64,000 nt of DNA from Muribaculum sp. An289 (GTDB taxonomy: Bacteria; Bacteroidota; Bacteroidia; Bacteroidales; UBA932): contig NZ_NFIV01000002.1 in assembly GCF_002159555.1 (NCBI RefSeq), positions 186,001-250,000 on the forward strand, written 5' to 3'. Under the pieces are notes generated by a model that worked only from the letters and a program-made list of their open reading frames with translations, made no database searches and was not told where the DNA came from. Every line of letters starts with the position of its first letter. Positions within the stretch are counted from its first letter, which is position 1. The position numbers and the translations under genes are program-made. This document shows, piece by piece, positions 1 to 7,320 of this stretch.

Positions 1-628
1 AGTTTTCGTATGTGAGCCCGAGTATGTTGAACGCCCTTGTGTCCTCGTAAGGGGTTGTTCCGAGATATGTCTCGTTGGTGTTCTTTACGATGCTCGGAAT
101 GCTGGAAACGACCCTCCAGTATACCCTTGCACCCTGCGGGTCGGAATCGAAGTACCACCTGATTACGGTACGTTCCAATGCGGTCTGTCCCGGGTTGTCG
201 CGTGTCACCATGTTGTTTGCCTCGCCGGCCATGATGGTAGGGTCTTTCTCGTAAGCCGAAGGTCTGGCGAAACTTTTGAATTTATAGTTTATGGTGGCGA
301 TACCATTATTCAATGGTACGGCGTTCGGGTCGAAAGAGGTGTTCTCTATGACCCCGTCCTTGGTGAATTGCATTTCCCAAGGGGCTGTGTTACTAACAGT
401 ATTTATGTTTTTTAGGTTCCGCTGATTCATAACGGTCGTTATCTTTACGGGCATGCTGACTACGCACGGTGTGGTTCCCAGAACCTTTCCGTTGAATATT
501 ACCGTGGCCCCGGACGGTTCGGACGTGATGGATGTGTTTACATAATTCATGCTGGTAGCCTTGTACGGGCCGCACGAAACAAGCGACAGAAGGGCTGCTG
601 CCAGAAGTAAAATAGAAAAGTGTTTCAT
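1..628 (-). CDS. PEGA-like lipoprotein, C-terminus cut by the window edge
   Basis: This is the 5' part of a minus-strand gene that runs off the left edge. It starts with ATG at 628 and stays open for 209 codons. The N-terminus is a lipoprotein signal (MKHFSILLLAAALLSLVSC, lipobox cysteine 19), so the product should be anchored in the inner or outer membrane. Just after it, residues around 30-50 (SEPSGATVIFNGKVLGTTPC) resemble a PEGA repeat, a small beta domain found on bacterial surface proteins. The last ~70 visible residues are nearly identical to the C-terminal half of the upstream neighbour at 665-1459, which lies only 36 bp away in the same direction, so the two are probably a duplicated, co-transcribed pair. 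The specific function is unknown. Confidence 0.85.
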   Translation of the reverse strand, partial: MKHFSILLLAAALLSLVSCGPYKATSMNYVNTSITSEPSGATVIFNGKVLGTTPCVVSMPVKITTVMNQRNLKNINTVSNTAPWEMQFTKDGVIENTSFDPNAVPLNNGIATINYKFKSFARPSAYEKDPTIMAGEANNMVTRDNPGQTALERTVIRWYFDSDPQGARVYWRVVSSIPSIVKNTNETYLGTTPYEDTRAFNILGLTYEN

Positions 629-664
629 AACGTTTTTTGTTTGATTTATGATTTTATGGGTTTG

Positions 665-1459
665 TTATTCGGTTTCTTCGGGCACTAATTCGAAGAAGGT
701 GCTGATTTCCTGCTGGTCGATGGCCTGGCGGACATTGAACCGTTTAATCTGGTCCATGTAGCCTCTCCTGGTCAATTTTATTTCTATCTGGACGTTGTGT
801 GAGTTTTCGTATGTGAGCCCGAGGATGTTGAAAGGCCTCGTCTCCTCGTAAGGCGTAGGCCCGAGATAGAGTTCGTTGGTGTTCTTGACCTCCGCAGGTA
901 CGTTCGAAACTACCCTCCAGTAGATTCTCGCTCCCTGTGGCTCGGAATCGATGTTCCACCTGATAATGGTCTGTTCGAGTTCGGTCTGTCCCGGGTTGTC
1001 CCTTGAAACGGCCCCGTCCCGGCCGCTGTCGGCAATCTGTGGTGCAGGGACTTCGTTATAGATTATGATATTCTGATTGTTCTCGTTTTTAGGCCTCAGA
1101 TTAAGATAATAGGCCTTTTTCGCCGGTTTCATTATCGCTCCGGTCGCGGCATCGATGATAAAGCCTATCGGGAAAAATACATTTGCGATGTAGGCAGCAT
1201 TGAACTTTTTGTCCACAATCAGGTTCAGCGGCTGGTAATTGCGCGAAGTCACCATGATGCTGGACGTGCCGTATCCCTTTTTGATTTTGACTTTCGCCGG
1301 CAGGAAGACATTTTCATAATGGGCCTTGTCGGTCGTGATGTTAACGGGCTCGTTTACATTGTCATTGGTGAGCAGAATCTTTGATTTGCTGAAGATGGAC
1401 GCGCAGGAGGCAAGTACCGTTCCCGCTGCCATAACAAGCAGAATGCGTGTGATTTTCAT
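665..1459 (-). CDS. PEGA-like lipoprotein, paralogue of the gene at 1-628
   Basis: This 264-residue protein has a clear lipoprotein signal: MKITRILLVMAAGTVLASC, with the lipid-modified cysteine at position 19. The N-terminal half (about 30-140) contains a beta-rich stretch and a hydrophobic segment around FFPIGFIIDAATGAI, and it does not match the neighbour. The C-terminal half, from RDNPGQT onward, closely matches the paralogue downstream (for example PQGARIYWRVVS and FNILGLTYEN). This looks like one shared domain attached to two different N-terminal modules. No minus-strand TAnnTTTG box is visible in the 1460-1620 spacer as it stands, so expression may depend on inversion of that spacer (see the regulatory entry). 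The function is not known. Confidence 0.85.
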   Translation of the reverse strand: MKITRILLVMAAGTVLASCASIFSKSKILLTNDNVNEPVNITTDKAHYENVFLPAKVKIKKGYGTSSIMVTSRNYQPLNLIVDKKFNAAYIANVFFPIGFIIDAATGAIMKPAKKAYYLNLRPKNENNQNIIIYNEVPAPQIADSGRDGAVSRDNPGQTELEQTIIRWNIDSEPQGARIYWRVVSNVPAEVKNTNELYLGPTPYEETRPFNILGLTYENSHNVQIEIKLTRRGYMDQIKRFNVRQAIDQQEISTFFELVPEETE

Positions 1460-1480
1460 ATATTTTCCTCATTAAAGATT

Positions 1481-1621
1481 AAACGTTGGTTTTTTCTTGA
1501 ACGTTTTCCGGCCCCTCCGTCCATGCGGGAGAAAATTTTAATTCTTTTATAATCAATTTTTATCGAATTCGGGCGGAATGATAAAATTATTGTTTATATT
1601 TGCCGCTGAAAACCAACGTTT
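1481..1621. promoter_or_regulatory. Promoter segment bounded by a 13-bp inverted repeat (candidate invertible promoter)
   Basis: AAACGTTGGTTTT at 1481-1493 recurs as its exact reverse complement AAAACCAACGTTT at 1609-1621, with 115 bp between. Inside sits TATATTTG (1595-1602), a perfect Bacteroidota -7 box pointing to the plus strand. No TAnnTTTG exists on the other strand of the segment. The repeat resembles, with one mismatch, the ARACGTWCGT motif I recall for Mpi-type invertible promoters of Bacteroides fragilis. Inversion would turn the promoter from the ligase gene toward the lipoprotein pair. That role is an inference. Confidence 0.5.
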
Positions 1622-1631
1622 TAAACGGAAT

Positions 1632-2963
1632 ATGTCGTTGAATGTCGAGTGGGAATCCCCAGAATATATAAAAGCGTTCCAAGAGGAAAAACTGCGCTGC
1701 CTTATAAAATATTTAATGGAAAAATCCGCGTATTACAGGCGGGTTTTCGCAGAAAACGGAATCGACCCGTCAACAATCAATACTTTGGAAGACCTGAGGC
1801 GAGTGCCGCTTACCGACAAGGGGGACCTCCAGCGTTACAACGCGGATTTTCTTTGCGTTCCCAGGGAGATGATAGCCGATTATATGACTACCAGCGGTAC
1901 CCTCGGAGATCCCGTGGTTTTTGCCGCCACTTCCAGGGACCTCGACAGGCTTGCCTACAATGAAAAGATTTCATTCGAATGCGCCGACGGGCATCCCGGG
2001 GAGATATACCAGCTCATGACCACTCTGGACAAGCGTTTTATGGCCGGATACGCATACGTGCTCGGAATCAGGGCCATGGGGGCTTCCATCATAAGGGTGG
2101 GTAACGGCATTCCGGAGCTCCAGTGGGATACGATAATGCGCATACGCCCGGATGCCATCATCTGTGTGCCGTCGTTCATACTGAAAATCATAAAGTACGC
2201 CGAGGAGCACGGAATCGATTACCGGGGATGTTCGGTCAGGAAGGCTGTCTGCATAGGGGAGAACCTGCGTGAACAGGATTTTTCGCTCAATCTTCTCGGA
2301 AAACGCATCAATGACAAATGGCCGGAACTGAAACTCTATTCCACATACGCTTCCACCGAGATGGGCACGAGTTTCTGCGAATGCGGTTGTGGTTGCGGAG
2401 GGCACCACCATCCCGAGCTGATAATATGCGAATTGATTGACGATGAGGGCAATCCTGTGCCTCAGGGCGAGGTGGGGGAACTCGTGGTGACTACCCTCGG
2501 CGTGGAAGGGATGCCTTTGCTGAGGTTCCGTACCGGGGACATGGCGCGGTTCCATTACGGACATTGCGGCTGCGGCAGGAACACCATGAGGATATCCCCG
2601 ATAATCGGCCGCAAGAACCACATGATAAAGTTCAAGGGAACGACGATTTATCCTCCGGCAATCAATGACGTATGCGACAATACGCCTTATCTTGAAAACT
2701 ATGTGGTAGTGCTTTCGGACAATGAAATCGGTGCGGACGACGTGACCGTTCGCGTAGGTTTGAAATACGTCCCGCAAGGTCCTGACGGCCTGCCGCTCGA
2801 TGTCGTAAAAGACATGAAAGACCGTTTCAGGGCGCGTATCAGGGTGGCCCCGGATATAAAAATAGTGTCTGTCAATGAAAACAATGCCCTGCTGTTTCCG
2901 GACAAGAGCCGCAAGGCCGTGAAGCTGATAGACAAAAGGAAGAGGGGTTCAGGCGGTTTCTGA
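1632..2963 (+). CDS. Phenylacetate-CoA ligase-like adenylate-forming enzyme
   Basis: This 443-residue protein belongs to the PaaK branch of the AMP-forming ligases, which activate an aryl acid (phenylacetate or a related acid such as indoleacetate) with ATP and join it to CoA in the cytoplasm. Visible motifs are the nucleotide-binding loop TTSGTLGDP, YASTEMG, the cysteine/histidine-rich CECGCGCGGHHHPE typical of this branch, FRTGDMARF, and a C-terminal lysine-bearing segment (PDKSRKAVKL). The open frame extends upstream to 1578, but the TATATTTG promoter box at 1595-1602 lies after that ATG, so I start at the ATG at 1632 (MSLNVEW), which gives the usual family length. The gene is convergent with tdk and overlaps it by 15 bp. 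The exact acid substrate cannot be read from the sequence. Confidence 0.9.
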   Translation: MSLNVEWESPEYIKAFQEEKLRCLIKYLMEKSAYYRRVFAENGIDPSTINTLEDLRRVPLTDKGDLQRYNADFLCVPREMIADYMTTSGTLGDPVVFAATSRDLDRLAYNEKISFECADGHPGEIYQLMTTLDKRFMAGYAYVLGIRAMGASIIRVGNGIPELQWDTIMRIRPDAIICVPSFILKIIKYAEEHGIDYRGCSVRKAVCIGENLREQDFSLNLLGKRINDKWPELKLYSTYASTEMGTSFCECGCGCGGHHHPELIICELIDDEGNPVPQGEVGELVVTTLGVEGMPLLRFRTGDMARFHYGHCGCGRNTMRISPIIGRKNHMIKFKGTTIYPPAINDVCDNTPYLENYVVVLSDNEIGADDVTVRVGLKYVPQGPDGLPLDVVKDMKDRFRARIRVAPDIKIVSVNENNALLFPDKSRKAVKLIDKRKRGSGGF

Positions 2964-3551
2964 CCTGAAAATGTCCGCTCCAGAGCGTTTCTTCATCAAT
3001 TCGTTGAAGCAGTGGCGGCAAAGCGGGATGTAGGCATCCTTTTCGCCGAGCATCACGAGTTCGTCCGAGTCTGCCGTGCGGAAACTGTTGTTGGCCGGGT
3101 CGCCGCACCTTACGCAGATGGCATGGAGTTTCGTTATATGTTCGGCTATGGCCATCAGGCGCGGCATCGGGCCGAAAGGTTTCCCGGTATAATCCATGTC
3201 CAGCCCGGCGCAGATGACCCTTATGCCGCTGTTCGCCAGTTGCGAAGCCACGTCCACGATGCTTTCGTCCATGAACTGTACCTCGTCTATGCCGACGACA
3301 TCCACGTTCTGTGCGTGCCTGAGGATTTCCATCGGGTCGTTTACGGCAATAGATTCTATGTGCATCCCGTCGTGGCTTACGACTTCGAAGGTGCTGTACC
3401 TCGTATCCATGGCCGGCGTGAATGACATGACCCGCAGTTTTGCGATTTTCGCGCGCGAGAGCCTTCTGATGAGTTCCGACGATTTTCCGCTGAACATCGA
3501 GCCGCAGCAGACCTCGATCGCTCCGCTTTTTTTAGGTGTTTCCGTAAACAT
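2949..3551 (-). CDS. tdk: Thymidine kinase (type II)
   Basis: This 200-residue enzyme phosphorylates thymidine to dTMP in nucleoside salvage. The P-loop GSMFSGKSS is at residues 17-25, the catalytic glutamate sits in the DEVQF motif (residues 89-93), and the structural zinc site is complete with C146/C149 (CVRC) and C178/C181 (CRHC). Length and architecture are normal for the family. The gene is transcribed opposite to the ligase at 1632-2963 and shares its last 15 bp; this convergent overlap leaves no room for a terminator between them. It is divergent from the hypothetical gene at 3611, with a 59-bp shared spacer. Confidence 0.97.
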   Translation of the reverse strand: MFTETPKKSGAIEVCCGSMFSGKSSELIRRLSRAKIAKLRVMSFTPAMDTRYSTFEVVSHDGMHIESIAVNDPMEILRHAQNVDVVGIDEVQFMDESIVDVASQLANSGIRVICAGLDMDYTGKPFGPMPRLMAIAEHITKLHAICVRCGDPANNSFRTADSDELVMLGEKDAYIPLCRHCFNELMKKRSGADIFRSETA

Positions 3552-3565
3552 TTTCTTAAATTTTC

Positions 3566-3573
3566 TAACTTTG
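3566..3573 (+). promoter_or_regulatory. Bacteroidota -7 box (TAACTTTG)
   Basis: TAACTTTG matches TAnnTTTG and lies 37 bp before the ATG at 3611. The best upstream partner is TTTC at 3539-3542, with a rather long 23-bp spacer, so the -33 element is weak. Confidence 0.5.
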
Positions 3574-3610
3574 CTTTTCGGGAAACAAAATTAGAGAATG
3601 TTTTAAAATT

Positions 3611-4276
3611 ATGAAAGAAAATCTGTCTCTGCTGCGGAACGAAATAGATTCCCTGAAACGCTTGCTTGAAAACATGTCGGAGCGCCTGTCGGCCGCCGAT
3701 GCGCTAATTTCCGCTATTGAGGAGGCGGAAGAGGCAGACGACCTGCCTGCCGACGATTTGCAGTCCATCGGCCAGCCCGCCAATGACCATCTCGTCGATG
3801 ACCAGCCTGCCATTGCCCAGCCCGCCGACGACTTGCCGCCGCTCGAATTACAGGAGCTCGAACCGCCAGTGCAGGAAACTCCCGAGCCCGAAAGTCTGGT
3901 GCCGGATGTCCCGGAGCCGGAGATGTCCGCCCGGGAAGAAAGTACCGGAGCCCGGACCGAGACTCCGGAGCCGGAAGCCAGGCAGGGCAAAAGCCTTTTT
4001 GAGGATTTTACCATCTCGCAGGCATGGAGGACGGACCGTCCGGGTGCCCATGTGTCCGACATAAGAAGTGCGGTGACACTCAACGACAGGGTGCTTTTCA
4101 TAAACACCCTTTTCAACGGGGATCCGGTCGCCTTCCAGGATACCATGCTGGCGATAAACGCCATGCACGGCATGGACGAACTTCTGGATTATCTTAAAGA
4201 CAAAGATGCCGGCTGGGACATGGATTCGGACATCGTATACCGTTTCATGATGGCGGCAAGGCGCAAACTGGATTAA
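3611..4276 (+). CDS. Conserved Bacteroidota hypothetical with repetitive acidic linker
   Basis: I do not recognise a function. The 221-residue protein has three parts. Residues 1-45 form a likely coiled coil (LSLLRNEIDSLKRLLENMSE). Residues about 45-130 are a low-complexity acidic, proline-rich linker built of degenerate units such as QPADD and PEPE. Residues about 130-221 are a compact domain (VTLNDRVLFINTLFNGD, then LDYLKDKDAGWDMD) like one I have seen at the C-terminus of many uncharacterised Bacteroidota proteins. It has no signal peptide or membrane segment. The gene is followed nine bases later by rsmI and probably forms an operon with it. The linker length probably varies between strains because of its repeats, which is an inference. 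Confidence 0.75.
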   Translation: MKENLSLLRNEIDSLKRLLENMSERLSAADALISAIEEAEEADDLPADDLQSIGQPANDHLVDDQPAIAQPADDLPPLELQELEPPVQETPEPESLVPDVPEPEMSAREESTGARTETPEPEARQGKSLFEDFTISQAWRTDRPGAHVSDIRSAVTLNDRVLFINTLFNGDPVAFQDTMLAINAMHGMDELLDYLKDKDAGWDMDSDIVYRFMMAARRKLD

Positions 4277-4285
4277 GGAGGGCTT

Positions 4286-5011
4286 ATGGCAAAACTTTAT
4301 ATAGTCCCTACTCCGATAGGCAATCTTTCGGACATGACTTACAGGGCGGTGGAGGTCTTGAAAAATGTCGGGCTGATACTTTGTGAGGACACCCGGACTT
4401 CCCAGGTCCTTTTCAGGCATTACGGCATTGTCGCACCGAAACTGGAATCCCATCATAAGTTTAACGAGCACAAGACGGCCGAGTACATAAGCGACCGCAT
4501 AGCCTCCGGTCTCGACACTGCCCTTGTATCCGATGCGGGGATGCCGGGGGTGAGCGACCCGGGTTTTCTTCTTGTGAGGGCTTGCGTGGAAAAAGGCGTG
4601 GAAGTCGAGACCCTTCCCGGCCCGTGCGCCTTTCTTCCGGCTTTGGTAAACAGCGGTTTTCCTTTGGACCGCTTTGTATTCGAAGGTTTTCTTCCTCAGA
4701 AAAAAGGCAGGTCGAGCCGTCTCGCTGCCCTGAAGGACGAGCAGAGGACGATGATATTCTATGAATCCCCGTACCGCCTTGTAAAGGCCCTTTCGCAGAT
4801 GAAGGAGGTTTTCGGGGAGGACCGTCCCGCTTCCGTGTCGCGCGAACTTACGAAAATACATGAGGAAACAGTCCGTGGCACCCTTGCCGGGCTGGAGGCG
4901 CATTTTCTTGAAAACGAGCCCAAAGGAGAGATAGTTATTGTGGTTTCAGGGGCCCCGGAACCCGTGAAGGAAACTGGCGTGTCGAAAAACAAATACAAGA
5001 CCCGGGACTGA
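4286..5011 (+). CDS. rsmI: 16S rRNA (cytidine-1402-2'-O)-methyltransferase
   Basis: RsmI transfers a methyl group from SAM to the ribose 2'-OH of C1402 in the ribosomal decoding centre. The 241-residue protein opens with the family signature YIVPTPIGNLSDMTYRA, followed by CEDTRTSQVL (about 33-42), the glycine-rich SDAGMPGVSDPG (82-93) and the late SREL motif. A strong ribosome-binding site (AAGGAGGG) ends just before the ATG at 4286. The short C-terminal tail after about residue 225 is not conserved. It lies directly after the hypothetical gene at 3611 and before clpB. Confidence 0.95.
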   Translation: MAKLYIVPTPIGNLSDMTYRAVEVLKNVGLILCEDTRTSQVLFRHYGIVAPKLESHHKFNEHKTAEYISDRIASGLDTALVSDAGMPGVSDPGFLLVRACVEKGVEVETLPGPCAFLPALVNSGFPLDRFVFEGFLPQKKGRSSRLAALKDEQRTMIFYESPYRLVKALSQMKEVFGEDRPASVSRELTKIHEETVRGTLAGLEAHFLENEPKGEIVIVVSGAPEPVKETGVSKNKYKTRD

Positions 5012-5154
5012 AATTTCGTCAGAAAACCTCGGTTTTTTTCTGTTTTTTCATGTCATTATGTCAATTTTTCTTTAAGGGAACATGTTTTGTTGAAAACTCG
5101 TCGTGTTTTTAAAAATTTTTATAATAATAAAAGAAAAAAGGAGATTGACGATAT

Positions 5155-7305
5155 ATGAGCATAACTAAAGAAAATATGGAAATTCTGAACAGGTTTGCGA
5201 CGAATCTGAATGAAAGGGCAGCGCAGGGAAAGCTCGATCCCGTCATAGGACGTGACGAGGAAATAAGAAGGGTGCTCCAGATTCTGAGCAGGCGTACCAA
5301 GAACAACCCTATACTTGTCGGAGAGCCGGGTGTCGGCAAAACGGCCATTTCCGAAGGTATTGCCGAGAGGATAGTCAACGGCGACGTCCCGGAAAATCTG
5401 AAGACGAAGCGCATATATTCCCTCGATATGGGTGCGCTGATTGCAGGTGCGAAATATCAGGGAGAATTCGAGGAGCGTCTTAAAGGTGTTGTCAAGGCGG
5501 TGATAGACAGCGAAGGAGAAATCATCCTGTTCATAGACGAGATTCATACCCTTGTGGGGGCCGGGCGTTCTTCCGGAGCGATGGATGCCGCAAATATACT
5601 GAAGCCGGCATTGGCAAGGGGAGAACTGAGGGCGATAGGTTCTACGACCCTCGACGAGTACCAGAAGTATTTCGAATCGGACAAGGCCCTTGAAAGGCGT
5701 TTCCAGATGGTAATGGTGGACGAGCCTACTCCGGCCGAATCCATATCCATCCTTCGTGGACTTAAGGAGAGGTATGAAAACCATCACAAGGTGCATATCG
5801 AAGATGATGCCATCATCGCGGCCGTCGAGCTTTCGCACAGGTACATTACCAACCGTTTCCTGCCGGACAAGGCCATAGACCTTGTGGACGAGGCGGCGGC
5901 AAGGCTGAGGCTCGAAATGAACTCGGTGCCGGAATCAATAGATGAACTCAACAGGAAAATCCGTCAGCTCGAAATCGAGCGCGAGGCTGTGAAAAGGGAC
6001 GGTTCTTCGCTGAAGACGGAGCAGATAAAGGATTCTGTCAAGGCGGCTACAGAGGAGCGTGATGCGTTGATGAAGCAGTGGGAAAAGGAGAAAAAACGGC
6101 TCTCCGAACTCCAGCAGAAACGTCAGGACATGGAGGACCTGAAGGTTTCCGCCGCGGCTGCCGAAAGGAGCGGGGACTACGGCAAGGTGGCCGAAATACG
6201 TTACGGAAAGATGGCGGACACGCAGAAACGCATAGACGAACTGAATGCCGAAATCGCCGCCGACGAGCATCCGCTCATCAATGAGTCGGTAACTCCGGAG
6301 GACATCGCGGAAGTCGTCGCCAAGTGGACGGGCATACCTGTAAAGAGGATGCTCGAAAGCGAGAAGGAAAAACTGCTGAGGATGGAAGACGAGCTCCACA
6401 AACGTGTCGTAGGGCAGGATGAAGCCATCAGGGCCGTTTCCGATGCCGTGCGTAGGAGCCGTGCGGGATTGCAGAATGAAAAACGTCCTATCGGGTCGTT
6501 CCTGTTCATGGGTACTACCGGCGTGGGCAAGACCGAGTTGGCAAAGGCGCTTGCGGAGTTCCTGTTCAACGATGAAAACCTCATTACCCGAATCGATATG
6601 TCGGAGTATCAGGAGCGCCACTCGGTGAGCCGTCTTGTCGGTGCGCCTCCGGGATATGTTGGTTACGATGAAGGTGGCCAGCTTACCGAAGCCGTAAGGC
6701 GCAAGCCTTATTCGGTAGTCCTTCTCGATGAGATAGAGAAGGCCCATCCGGATGTGTTCAACATCCTGCTCCAGGTGCTTGACGACGGGCGTCTGACTGA
6801 CAACAAGGGCCGTACGGTGGACTTCAAGAATACGATTCTGATTATGACATCGAATGTCGGTGCGGAAATCATCCAGGACTACATACACCGTCTGCCTTTG
6901 GACGGCTCCGGAAGGGAGGCCCTGCTGGCGGAATGCAAATCCAAGGTTCTTGAGGTTCTGAAACAGACCGTAAGGCCGGAGTTCCTTAACCGTATCGATG
7001 AGATAATCATGTTCCAGCCGCTTTCGGGCAAGGATATCAGGGACATCCTCCACATACAGATGAAGGAACTCGCTTCCCGCCTCGAAAACAGCGGTGTAAA
7101 CATAGATTTTACCGAAAAATTCGTGGATTACATGAGTGTCAAGGGCTATGACCCGGCTTACGGGGCACGTCCGATAAAGAGGCTTTTCCAGAGGGAACTT
7201 GTGAACCTGCTTGCCAAAGGCATACTGGAGGGCAGGATAACCAAGGATTCGACCGTGGTAGTCGATGTCAAAGATGGGCAGATAGTCCTTTCTAACAGGA
7301 AATGA
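5155..7305 (+). CDS. clpB: ClpB-type disaggregase without the N-terminal domain
   Basis: ClpB is a hexameric AAA+ unfoldase that works with DnaK to rescue aggregated proteins. Here 716 residues cover NBD1 (Walker A GEPGVGKT 56-63, Walker B LFIDEI 125-130, pore loop beginning YQGEFEERL at 101), the coiled-coil M-domain (about 258-375) and NBD2 (Walker A GTTGVGKT 453-460, pore GYVGY 500-504, Walker [11 protein letters not shown] 521-530). The usual ~150-residue Clp-N substrate domain is absent: the protein begins where the short ClpB isoform would. The 143 bp upstream do not encode it, and the ATG at 5155 has a good AAGGAG site. Full-length ClpB is normally about 860 residues. The helicase gene follows after 15 bp. 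Confidence 0.95.
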   Translation: MSITKENMEILNRFATNLNERAAQGKLDPVIGRDEEIRRVLQILSRRTKNNPILVGEPGVGKTAISEGIAERIVNGDVPENLKTKRIYSLDMGALIAGAKYQGEFEERLKGVVKAVIDSEGEIILFIDEIHTLVGAGRSSGAMDAANILKPALARGELRAIGSTTLDEYQKYFESDKALERRFQMVMVDEPTPAESISILRGLKERYENHHKVHIEDDAIIAAVELSHRYITNRFLPDKAIDLVDEAAARLRLEMNSVPESIDELNRKIRQLEIEREAVKRDGSSLKTEQIKDSVKAATEERDALMKQWEKEKKRLSELQQKRQDMEDLKVSAAAAERSGDYGKVAEIRYGKMADTQKRIDELNAEIAADEHPLINESVTPEDIAEVVAKWTGIPVKRMLESEKEKLLRMEDELHKRVVGQDEAIRAVSDAVRRSRAGLQNEKRPIGSFLFMGTTGVGKTELAKALAEFLFNDENLITRIDMSEYQERHSVSRLVGAPPGYVGYDEGGQLTEAVRRKPYSVVLLDEIEKAHPDVFNILLQVLDDGRLTDNKGRTVDFKNTILIMTSNVGAEIIQDYIHRLPLDGSGREALLAECKSKVLEVLKQTVRPEFLNRIDEIIMFQPLSGKDIRDILHIQMKELASRLENSGVNIDFTEKFVDYMSVKGYDPAYGARPIKRLFQRELVNLLAKGILEGRITKDSTVVVDVKDGQIVLSNRK

Positions 7306-7320
7306 TTTTCCTAAGAGAAG

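Noticed and set aside
1971-2777. Minus-strand open frame of 268 codons inside the ligase gene
   Set aside because: The plus strand encodes all PaaK motifs in this stretch, and the antisense product has no recognisable features.
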